Of a stretch of 64,000 bases of DNA, positions 10,504 through 18,600 are shown piece by piece. Within the stretch, counting starts at the first letter, position 1, and the number at the start of each line of letters is the position of its first letter. The translations under genes and the position numbers were made by a program. The DNA lies in contig NZ_STGU01000017.1 in the NCBI RefSeq assembly GCF_004912135.1, positions 1 through 64,000 of the forward strand, given 5' to 3'. The notes under the pieces are model-generated. The model had not been told where the DNA came from and ran no database searches. It was given only the letters and a program-made list of their open reading frames with translations. Source of the stretch: Rhizobium rosettiformans W3 (GTDB lineage Bacteria > Pseudomonadota > Alphaproteobacteria > Rhizobiales > Rhizobiaceae).

Positions 10504-11321
10504 GCTGTATCCTCGCCACCGCGGCAAGCGAGTTCCGCATCGCGTTTCGCAATCGTTGGGTGCTGATCGCGACCGGCATGATGGTGCTTTTCGCGCTCGT
10601 ACTGGCGGCTGCGGGGTCAGCGCCCACGGGTGATGTCGACGTTGACCGGCTCTCGGTGACGGTCGCCTCGCTGACTTCGCTTGCCGTCTACCTTGTTCCG
10701 CTTCTGGCGCTGCTAATGAGCTTCGATGCGGTGGCTGGCGAGGTGGAGCGCGGTACTTTGCCACTGCTGCTCACCTATCCGGTCTCGCGCCTTCAGATCC
10801 TGCTTGGCAAACTTTTGGCGCACCTGGCGATCCTCGCGCTCGCGGTAACGCTCGGCTATGGCGCAGCGCTGGTGATGGCGGTCTGGTCCGATCCGGGTGC
10901 GATTCAGGGCATCGGCTCCATGGTCCGACTGATCTGGTCTTCGGTTTTGCTGGGCGCGACCTTCCTTGGCGCGGGGTATGCGCTGTCTGCCCTAGCACAG
11001 CGCCCCTCTGGGGCAGCGGGTCTTGCGGTCGCACTCTGGCTGGTCGCCGTTGTGCTTTATGATCTCGCGCTTTTGGCTCTGATTGTCACCGATGGCGGTG
11101 GCGTCTTTACCACGCGGGCTTTGCCAGTTGCTCTGCTTGCCAATCCGGCGGATGCCTTTCGCGTCTTCAACCTGTCGGCTGGGCAGGCGGTCGCGGTTGC
11201 AGGCGGTATAGGCGGCGCTGCAGGGGCTATCCCACTCTGGCAATCCGCAGCTTCACTATTTGTCTGGCCACTGCTGGCTATCACACTGGCGCTTGCCGCT
11301 TTCAGAAAGGTGACGCCATGA
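10500..11321 (+). CDS. nosY: NosY, ABC transporter permease for NosZ maturation
   Basis: The 273-residue protein has about six membrane helices and the ABC-2 family pattern 'FDAVAGEVERGTLPLLLTYPVSR', which NosY shares. It pairs with NosF in the inner membrane. Start and stop both overlap neighbouring genes by ATGA, which fits strict co-translation with nosF and nosL. No truncation or frame problem is seen. Confidence 0.94.
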   Translation: MSCILATAASEFRIAFRNRWVLIATGMMVLFALVLAAAGSAPTGDVDVDRLSVTVASLTSLAVYLVPLLALLMSFDAVAGEVERGTLPLLLTYPVSRLQILLGKLLAHLAILALAVTLGYGAALVMAVWSDPGAIQGIGSMVRLIWSSVLLGATFLGAGYALSALAQRPSGAAGLAVALWLVAVVLYDLALLALIVTDGGGVFTTRALPVALLANPADAFRVFNLSAGQAVAVAGGIGGAAGAIPLWQSAASLFVWPLLAITLALAAFRKVTP

Positions 11322-11917
11322 GTTTGCGCATGCGATCTTTGCTACGTTCCATCATTATCCTTGGCTCGCTCTCGCTGCTGGTGGCCTGTCAGGAAAAAAC
11401 TGCTCAGGATACGACACCGCAGGATATGACCGTCGAGACTCTAGGTCATTACTGCCAGATGAATCTGCTGGAGCATCCCGGCCCAAAGGGCCAGGTGTTT
11501 CTTGAGGGCATGCCTGCCCCCTTATTCTTCAGCCAGGTGCGTGATGCCATCGCCTATATGCGGGGGCCAGAGCAGATGGCGCCAATCGTTGCCGTCTACG
11601 TCAACGATATGGGAGCCACAGGCGCGACCTGGGATAATCCAGGTGACGGCAACTGGATCGCCGTCGAGAAGGCCGTCTATGTGATCGGTTCGGTCCGGCA
11701 AGGCGGCATGGGAGCGCCGGAGGCCGTGCCGTTTTCGAGCCGCGAGAAGGCCTTGCTGTTTGCTCGTGCCGAAGGCGGCAAAGTACTCTCCTTTGACGAG
11801 ATTACCGACGACATGGTGCTGACCCCGGTCGACATCGAACCCAATTCGAACTCGGGGGACGGTGATGCCGAACTCCAGAACCGCTTGCGTGCCCTGCCCA
11901 ACAATGCTGGAGGCTGA
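11318..11917 (+). CDS. nosL: NosL, copper-delivery lipoprotein
   Basis: The 199-residue product begins with a lipoprotein signal ending in 'LLVACQ' (lipobox with Cys near residue 24). It contains the conserved 'GHYCQMNLLEHPGPKGQ' segment, whose Cys and Met ligands bind Cu(I), and the 'AVYVNDMG' and 'AVPFSSREKA' blocks of the family. NosL is anchored in the periplasm and hands copper to NosD and NosZ. The C-terminal tail (from about residue 165) is Asn/Asp-rich and poorly conserved. It overlaps nosY by ATGA and is followed 3 bp later by nosX. Confidence 0.95.
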   Translation: MSLRMRSLLRSIIILGSLSLLVACQEKTAQDTTPQDMTVETLGHYCQMNLLEHPGPKGQVFLEGMPAPLFFSQVRDAIAYMRGPEQMAPIVAVYVNDMGATGATWDNPGDGNWIAVEKAVYVIGSVRQGGMGAPEAVPFSSREKALLFARAEGGKVLSFDEITDDMVLTPVDIEPNSNSGDGDAELQNRLRALPNNAGG

Positions 11918-11920
11918 GCT

Positions 11921-12832
11921 ATGCTGACAACACGTCGCCGACTAATTGCGATTTCCGCCGCGCTTGCGCTTTTGCCGACCGCCGCACGTGCAAGACAGCA
12001 CAATTCGAAACGTTGGACCGGACAAGCGCTTGGCGCCCGCGCATCGCTCCGGATCGACCATCCAGACGGGGAAGCGATTGCCGCTCGCGTCATGGCCGAA
12101 ATCGATCGGCTGGAGGACATTCTCAGCCTTTATCGTGCAGATAGTGCGCTAGCTCGCCTGAACAGGCAGGGCCAGCTCGACAATCCGCCCTTCGAACTTC
12201 TTGAATGCCTGTCGCTTGCCAGCGCCGTGAACCGTGCCAGCGGCAGAAGGTTTGATCCGACTGTGCAGCCGCTTTGGGCAGTCTGGGCCGAAGCGGCGGC
12301 TCGAGGCACGCAACCGGACGCGCGAGCGATCGCTGCGGCGAAAGAGTTTGTTGGCTGGGAGAAGGTCGAGATGGTTTCAGCGAGGATCAGGCTTCGGCCG
12401 GGAATGGCACTAACCTTAAACGGTATTGGCCAAGGCTACGTCGCCGACCGTGTGGCTTCGTTGCTGGAAGCCGAAGGGCTGTCGGACATACTGATCGACA
12501 CTGGCGAATTGCGCGCCCTTGGCGGCAGGCCGATTGGTGACGACTGGCCGGTTCGTCTAGAAGGCGGTGAGTTTGTCGGCTTACGACAACGCGCTCTCGC
12601 CACATCTTCTCCTCTTGGTACAACATTCGATGGTGCCGGACGGCAGAGCCACATTCTCGATCCCGTCAGCGGAACACCGGCACCGGCGATTTGGCGCGCT
12701 GTGTCGATTTCAGCACCCAACGCGGCAGTTGCAGATGCGCTGTCAACGACTGCTTGCCTTCTCAACGACGTAAGTCAAATTGAGCTTCTTGTACAAGGCT
12801 TCCCAGGTTCTCGATTGGAATTGGCAGTATGA
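11921..12832 (+). CDS. nosX: NosX, ApbE-type FAD:protein FMN transferase
   Basis: The 303-residue protein has a leader with basic residues 'TTRRRLIAISAALALLP' (Tat-like) and an ApbE fold, recognisable from 'GQGYVADRVASLLEAEG', 'ILIDTGELRALGG' and 'ATSSPLGTTFDGAGRQSHILDP'. NosX attaches FMN covalently to the Thr/Ser of NosR. Its presence as the last nos gene is typical of alphaproteobacterial operons. The terminal 'VADALSTTACLLND' segment is the Mg/FAD-site region of ApbE proteins. Nothing suggests inactivation. Confidence 0.94.
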   Translation: MLTTRRRLIAISAALALLPTAARARQHNSKRWTGQALGARASLRIDHPDGEAIAARVMAEIDRLEDILSLYRADSALARLNRQGQLDNPPFELLECLSLASAVNRASGRRFDPTVQPLWAVWAEAAARGTQPDARAIAAAKEFVGWEKVEMVSARIRLRPGMALTLNGIGQGYVADRVASLLEAEGLSDILIDTGELRALGGRPIGDDWPVRLEGGEFVGLRQRALATSSPLGTTFDGAGRQSHILDPVSGTPAPAIWRAVSISAPNAAVADALSTTACLLNDVSQIELLVQGFPGSRLELAV

Positions 12833-12962
12833 GCGTCTAGAGTTCCATAATTATGCTTATGCAATTTTTGATAAAATATTGAATTTATTTATATAATATC
12901 GCATCTCTATCATCCGGGTCTTGTGGTAATTTGCCTCTGTCGCCACCGGTCTCGAGCTATTG
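12833..12962 (+). other. AT-rich gap after the nos operon
   Basis: This 130-bp stretch is strikingly AT-rich (most marked at 12846-12903) compared with the GC-rich surroundings. It marks the boundary between the nos operon and the accessory block. It could hold the promoter of the following small gene. I found no clear TTG-N8-CAA box or terminator hairpin in it. Confidence 0.4.
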
Positions 12963-13235
12963 ATGATCCGCTTTCTCACACGATGGCTCGCACATCGCCG
13001 GGCAATACGGCGGCGATGGCAGGCTGATGCAAGGCTTCTCGCAATTTCGGATCCAGCCGGTAGCTACTACGAAGCACAGCGCCGTGCGTTTCATAGCCGG
13101 CCCACTGGTGAACTCGACGAGTTCTGGCACTGGTCGAAAGTCGCCAGCGAGATAGCCCGGATAGAGCCACGCCCTGAGATGGACTTTTCTGTTGTCGAAG
13201 CCTTGTCCGATCAGGAGAAAGCACGTCGTCGCTGA
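12963..13235 (+). CDS. Small hypothetical protein next to the nos operon
   Basis: The ATG at 12963 gives a 90-residue soluble protein, strongly basic at the N-terminus ('RWLAHRRAIRRRWQADAR') and with an aromatic/acidic middle ('GELDEFWHWSKVASEIARIEPRP'). Codon usage looks like a real gene. There is no convincing Shine-Dalgarno sequence, and a TTG lies one codon upstream. I do not recognise the family. Its position directly after nosX suggests either a small nos-associated protein or the first gene of the accessory block. Confidence 0.5.
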   Translation: MIRFLTRWLAHRRAIRRRWQADARLLAISDPAGSYYEAQRRAFHSRPTGELDEFWHWSKVASEIARIEPRPEMDFSVVEALSDQEKARRR

Positions 13236-13511
13236 CTGGCGGGCTGGTCAGACAGGTTCTCGGCAACAAATGCTGAGCTGGCTTCCGTGACCGATCTGTG
13301 CCGAATACCTCAATTCCCGCCGAAGCAAACCAATCCCGCTCTTTATGGATGGCGTCCTGGACCATGTCCGGATCTCCGTCGATCAACCCGTTCAGGGTCG
13401 GCTAGCAAGCTGCCGCCGCTCCGCCTTCGTCTTCGCGGTGATCGCGACCGTCCCCGGTCCTTTGAGGAGCCATCGAGCGGGATCGGCCCGCTCCGGACGG
13501 AGGTTTCTCAC

Positions 13512-13688
13512 ATGGCACAGGATCTTGCACTCGCTCAAAGCCACGCATTTTCGCTTTCCCGCATCCTCATGGTTCCAGTGACACTGTTCAAATCCGGCGG
13601 CGAATTCGGCGTCCTTCCGTCCGACGAACTCGATGACGAAGACGATCTTGAGATCGTACACGAATATTTCCCGCGCGGGTCTCATTGA
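13512..13688 (+). CDS. Small acidic hypothetical protein
   Basis: A strong Shine-Dalgarno CGGAGG lies 8 nt before the ATG at 13512, and the 58-residue product ends in an acidic block ('LPSDELDDEDDLEIVHEYFP'). The same frame stays open upstream to 13287, but that part is arginine/proline-rich and noncoding-looking, so I start at 13512. The sequence resembles small orphan proteins I associate with rhizobial plasmids, but no function is known to me. It precedes the toprim gene. Confidence 0.5.
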   Translation: MAQDLALAQSHAFSLSRILMVPVTLFKSGGEFGVLPSDELDDEDDLEIVHEYFPRGSH

Positions 13689-13819
13689 GACCCGCTTGTT
13701 CCTGCCGCTGGCGATCTGTCGGCCGCAAGGGAAGCTTTGCCGCAGCACGTCGCTGCAACTTTTGTCAGTTGCCTGCTGCGCCCTTGCCCCCTTCGCTCTT
13801 CGCGGCGGGTGGAAGGTGA

Positions 13820-13834
13820 CCCGCAAGTTGCGGG
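13820..13834 (+). repeat. Perfect hairpin before the toprim gene
   Basis: CCCGCAA-G-TTGCGGG is a perfect 7-bp inverted repeat 36 bp upstream of the ATG at 13871. It is not followed by a T run, so it is not a terminator. It may be an operator or an mRNA leader hairpin. The surrounding 13689-13870 stretch is otherwise empty. Confidence 0.5.
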
Positions 13835-13870
13835 AAGAAGAAGGGACGGCCGCTAGGCGGCTGAAAAAAT

Positions 13871-14899
13871 ATGAAACGAGAAGAATTGGAGGCGCTGCGC
13901 GCCAAGGTGAGTTGCGAGGCCGTACTGGAGCAGGCCGGTTACGAAATCGATCTGAAGGAAAGCACCCGCCGCGCCGTAAAATACCGGCGCGGCGGCAACA
14001 TCGTCATTGTCACGCATGACGGGCGCGGCTGGTTCGATCCCCTCAGTGACGAAAAGGGCGATGTCTTCGGCCTTGCCATGTTCCTGGAGGGAATTCCATT
14101 CCCGTCCGCAGCGGGGGCGGTTGCGTCAATTGTCGGGTATCAACTTTCCCGGCCGGAATGGAGGTCTTCGCGGTCTTCCGTGCCGCTGGAAGATATTGCC
14201 GACCGCTGGCGCAGCCGGCGCAAGCCTTCGCCCGGATCCGGTGCCTGGCGCTATCTGTGCTGGGGGCGCTGGATCCCGACGGCCATCGCCCAGCAGGCTA
14301 TTCAAGAGGGTGTCCTGCGGGAAGGACCCTTCGGCAGTCTGTGGGCAGCCCATGTCGATGGCCAGGGTCGCGTCGTCGGCTGGGAGGAGCGCGGTCCCGA
14401 CTGGCGTGGCTTTGCCAGCGGGGGGTCGAAGGTTCTCTTCCGCTTTGGACCAGGCGATGCGTCCCGACTCTGTGTCACAGAAGCTGCGATCGACGCGATG
14501 AGTCTCGCGGCGCTCGAAGGTCCGCGGGAGCAAACTCTTTATCTCAGCACTGGCGGTGGGTGGTCTCCGGCGACAGATGCGGCGCTTGCAGAACTTGCTG
14601 CGCGGCCGGGACTAACACTGGTCGCGGCGACGGATGCCAATTCCCAAGGGGAGGTCTACGCAGAACGATTGCGGGCGCTCGCTGAAGCGTCCGGCTGCGA
14701 CTGGCAGCGGCTATGTCCGCCGGCGGAGGATTGGAACGAGGTTCTGAAAGCCAGGGAGAAGGAGAAACGAGAAAGGAACATGGAGAAAAAGGTGGGGCCT
14801 GCCGCATGCGCGCCGGCCGCATCAAGGGAGGCTCCGCCCGGCATGCGCCGGCCCTTGACCCGGCCGGACACGGACGCAGCAACGCGGGAGGGGTCATGA
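13871..14899 (+). CDS. DUF3991 and toprim domain protein (primase-like)
   Basis: The 342-residue protein has an N-terminal part typical of DUF3991 ('VLEQAGYEIDLKES...RRGGNIVIVTHDGRGWFDP') and a C-terminal toprim domain: 'LCVTEAAIDAMSLAAL' supplies the catalytic Glu, and 'LVAATDANSQGEVYAERL' supplies the DxN/D position. Such proteins are frequent on conjugative plasmids of rhizobia and are thought to act on incoming or replicating DNA, although the reaction is not established. The last 40 residues are low-complexity (Ala/Pro/Arg) and probably disordered. It begins a same-strand run that includes the DarB-like gene. Confidence 0.8.
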   Translation: MKREELEALRAKVSCEAVLEQAGYEIDLKESTRRAVKYRRGGNIVIVTHDGRGWFDPLSDEKGDVFGLAMFLEGIPFPSAAGAVASIVGYQLSRPEWRSSRSSVPLEDIADRWRSRRKPSPGSGAWRYLCWGRWIPTAIAQQAIQEGVLREGPFGSLWAAHVDGQGRVVGWEERGPDWRGFASGGSKVLFRFGPGDASRLCVTEAAIDAMSLAALEGPREQTLYLSTGGGWSPATDAALAELAARPGLTLVAATDANSQGEVYAERLRALAEASGCDWQRLCPPAEDWNEVLKAREKEKRERNMEKKVGPAACAPAASREAPPGMRRPLTRPDTDAATREGS

Positions 14900-14918
14900 A
14901 GGACTGAAGAGATTGGCG

Positions 14919-15578
14919 ATGTCGAAACGACTTGTGCTGCCTTCGGTCCAAAACCCCGAAAGGATCAAGCTGATGACCTCGATAGCCCTTCCCCGCAAAA
15001 TTTTTCAAGGTGTGGCCAAGCGCACCGACTTATTCCGGATGTTCGACAGGCACGCGAGGCGTCCCGACCGCTTTGGTGGTGACCAGTCTGCGGTCTATGC
15101 GGGCGAATGGTTCGAGATCGACGAGACCTCCTATTCCTACATGCCCGACATTCTGCCGCCGCTGTGGATGCGCGGGCCGATCTTTGCGATGCGGGAGTTC
15201 ATAACCGGTTCGGTGACATCGGTGTTTTATGCGATCCGGATTGATGAAGCGGTCCGCTACTTTCATACCTATTGCGATCTCGCGGACCCGAACTCTGTGG
15301 AGGCGATGCGGGTCGCGATCGTCGACCGCGAAACCCGACCGGTCCGGGCCATGAGCCGCGAAGAACGGCTGGAGCACATCTGGAGCACGACCACCGACGA
15401 CTATCGTGGCTATGCTGATGAGGGTTGGCCGACGGCGATGCAGGGTCGTCGGACGGTGATGCTCTCTGGCGGCAAGGAAGGCACCGTCTTGAAGCTGCTC
15501 GAAACACTGAGCGACGAGGAGATCGCCGCCAAGCTGCCGGTGCATCTGCGCCACCTGCCCACGGTCCTGGCGGCCTAA
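14919..15578 (+). CDS. Hypothetical plasmid protein, possibly DUF1419 family
   Basis: The ATG at 14919 gives a 219-residue soluble protein. It is 20 bp after the toprim stop, with a weak GAAGAG ribosome site. A second in-frame Met at about residue 19 ('MTSIALPRKIFQGVAKR') is an alternative start. Features are 'MFDRHARRPDRFGGDQSAVYAGEWFEID', an aromatic-rich middle and a charged C-terminal half. The pattern resembles the rhizobial-plasmid family DUF1419, but I am not certain. No catalytic motif is visible. Position between toprim and the large methylase-helicase suggests a shared operon. Confidence 0.65.
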   Translation: MSKRLVLPSVQNPERIKLMTSIALPRKIFQGVAKRTDLFRMFDRHARRPDRFGGDQSAVYAGEWFEIDETSYSYMPDILPPLWMRGPIFAMREFITGSVTSVFYAIRIDEAVRYFHTYCDLADPNSVEAMRVAIVDRETRPVRAMSREERLEHIWSTTTDDYRGYADEGWPTAMQGRRTVMLSGGKEGTVLKLLETLSDEEIAAKLPVHLRHLPTVLAA

Positions 15579-15668
15579 GCCAGAACCAGTCCCTACAATT
15601 CGAGCGCTGCAACTCGTCGGACTCTCGACCGGTCGATTTCGCACGCCCGCTTTCCAAAGGAGCGTTTC

Positions 15669-18600
15669 ATGAGCAATGACCCCTTTACCTTCGACATGTT
15701 CGGCGGCTCTGCCCTGTCCTCCGGGCTCGGGCTTGGTGTGACCGCGTTTGGAGGTTTCTCTCCCGATCCCGCCAATGACGACGACCCGGATCCCACTCCG
15801 CCCGCATCGGCCCCTGCCCTCCCCGTCACTGCTGCACCTGCTCGGCGAGCAGGGTCTCGGGCAAACTTCTATCTTGATGGTGACCGCGCGTTGGGTGCCA
15901 CCTGGAAGGATCGCGCCCGCGCCAATGTCGCAGCGATCCTCGTCGCCGACGGCGTTACCAAGCGGGGCCGGCCCGCGACGGCAAAGGAACAGGCGCAGTT
16001 GATCCGCTTCACCGGCTTTGGCGCCAGCGAACTGGCCAATAGTATGTTCCGTCGGCCGGGCGAGGTCGATTTCCGAAAGGGTTGGGACGATATTGGTTCT
16101 TCGCTCGAGACCGCGGTTTGCGAGAGCGACTACGCGTCGCTTGCCCGCTGCACCCAATATGCACATTTCACGCCGGAGTTCATCATCCGGGCGGTCTGGG
16201 CCGGGATAGAAAAGCTCGGCTGGCGCGGTGGTCGGGTGCTGGAGCCGGGAATCGGCACGGGGTTGTTCCCTGCCCTGATGCCGGAGCCGTATCGCGACGT
16301 CGCCTATGTGACCGGGATTGAACTCGATCCGGTCACGGCCCGCATCGCCCGCCTGCTTCAGCCGAAGGCGCGGATCCTCAATGGCGACTTTGCCCGTACC
16401 GATCTGGCTCCGATCTACGATCTCGCCATCGGCAATCCACCTTTCTCCGATCGCATTGTCCGCTCGGACCGCGCTTACCGGTCGCTTGGCCTTCGCCTGC
16501 ACGACTATTTCATCGCCCGGTCGATTGACCTGCTGAAGCCCGGCGCGGTCGCCGCCTTCGTCACCTCGCATGGCACCATGGACAAGGCCGATACCACAGC
16601 ACGGGAGCATATCGCCAAATCCGCAGAGCTGATCGCAGCAATCCGCCTGCCCGAGGGCAGCTTCCGTCGCGACGCCGGCACGGATGTCGTCGTCGACATC
16701 CTCTTCTTCCGCAAGAGGAAGCCCGGAGAGCCGGAGGGAAATCAGCTGTGGCTCGATCTCGATGAGGTCAGGGCGGCCACCAACGACGAAGGCGCCATCC
16801 GCGTGAACCGCTGGTTTGCCCGGCACCCCGATTTCGTGCTCGGCACCCATGCGCTGACCTCGGGGCCGTTCGGCGAGACCTACACGTGCCGGCCCCGTGA
16901 TGGCGAAGATCTCGAAGCCGTGCTTTCCGCTGCCATCGAGCTTCTGCCGGCCGATCTCTATGACGGAGAGCCGACACCTATCGATATTGATCTCGAGGAA
17001 GAACTCGGCGAGATCGTCGATCTACAGCCTAAGGGCGGGACTGTTCGCGAGGGCAGTTTTTTCCTTGACCGGTCGAAGGGCCTGATGCAGATGCTCGACG
17101 GATCGGCCGTGCCAGTCACCGTCCGCAAGGGTCGCACCGGTGAGGGGGTCCCGGAAAAGCATGTCCGGATCATCTCGAAACTGATCCCGATCCGAGACGC
17201 GGTCCGTGAGGTGTTGAAAGCTCAGGAAACCGACCGGCCTTGGCGCGACGGCCAAGTGCGTCTGCGGATCGCCTGGTCGAGCTTTGTGCGCGACTTCGGT
17301 CCGATCAACCATACCACCGTCTCGATTCAGGAGGATTCGGAAACCGGTGAGGTCAAGGAAACCCATCGCCAGCCGAACTTGGCGCCATTCCGCGACGACC
17401 CCGATTGCTGGCTGGTGGCGTCCATCGAAGATTATGATCTGGAAACAGATACGGCAAAGCCCGGTCCGATTTTTTCTGAACGCGTGATATCGCCGCCCGC
17501 GGCGCCGACAATCACATCTCCCGCAGATGCGCTAGCCGTCGTTTTAAACGAACGCGGCCACGTCGATATCGACCATATCGCCGAGCTGCTGCACAGCGAT
17601 CCGGCGGCGGTGATCGACGAACTGAGTGAGGCCATCTTCCGTGATCCGGCCGATGGATCGTGGAAGACGGCAGACGGATATCTCTCAGGGGCCGTCCGAA
17701 CGAAGCTCACCGCCGCGCAGGCGGCGGCCGAGCTCGATCCGGCTTATCAGCGCAATGTCCGCGCCTTGGTTGATGTCCAGCCTGCAGACCTTCGTCCCTC
17801 CGACATCACGGCTCGTCTCGGTGCGCCGTGGATCCCGGCTGCTGACGTCGTGGCGTTCGTGAAGGAGAAAATGGAAGCCGATATCCGCATCCATCATATG
17901 CCGGAGCTCGGCTCCTGGACAGTGGAGGCCCGCGAGCTCGGCTATAGCGCTGCCGGCACGTCCGAATGGGGAACCAGTCGCCGCCATGCAGGCGATCTAC
18001 TCGCCGATGCGCTGAACAGCCGGGTGCCTCAAATCTTCGACGTCTTCAGGGACGCCGACGGCGAGCGGCGTGTGCTCAACGTCGTCGATACCGAGGCCGC
18101 GCGCGACAAGCTGCAGAGGATCAAGCAGGCTTTTCAGGACTGGGTCTGGACCGATCCGGATCGCACCGATCGACTGGCCCGCGATTACAACGATCGCTTC
18201 AACAACATCGCGCCGCGCAAATTCGACGGGTCCCATCTCAAACTTCCAGGCGCTTGCTGCGCGCTTGTTCTTTATGGGCACCAGAAACGTGGCATCTGGC
18301 GGATCATCGCCGATGGCTCGACTTATCTTGCCCACGCCGTCGGCGCCGGCAAGACGATGACGATGGCGGCTGCGATCATGGAGCAGCGCCGGCTTGGACT
18401 GATCGCCAAAGCCATGCTGGTCGTGCCAGGCCATTGCCTGGCGCAGGCCGCCCGCGAGTTTTTGGCGCTCTATCCGAATGCGCGGATCCTGGTCGCCGAC
18501 GAGACGAACTTCACCAAGGACAAGCGTGCTCGCTTCCTGTCACGGGCTGCGACCGCCACCTGGGACGCGATCATCATTACGCATTCTGCCTTTCGCTTTA

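Noticed and set aside
13287..13511. N-terminal extension of the 58-residue protein
   Set aside because: The upstream part is low-complexity and the strong CGGAGG ribosome site points to the ATG at 13512.
15030..16850. Long 606-codon open frame on the minus strand
   Set aside because: It is the antisense of the DUF1419-like gene and the N-terminal methylase domain, with no ribosome site and no recognisable motif; GC-rich codon bias leaves the opposite frame open.
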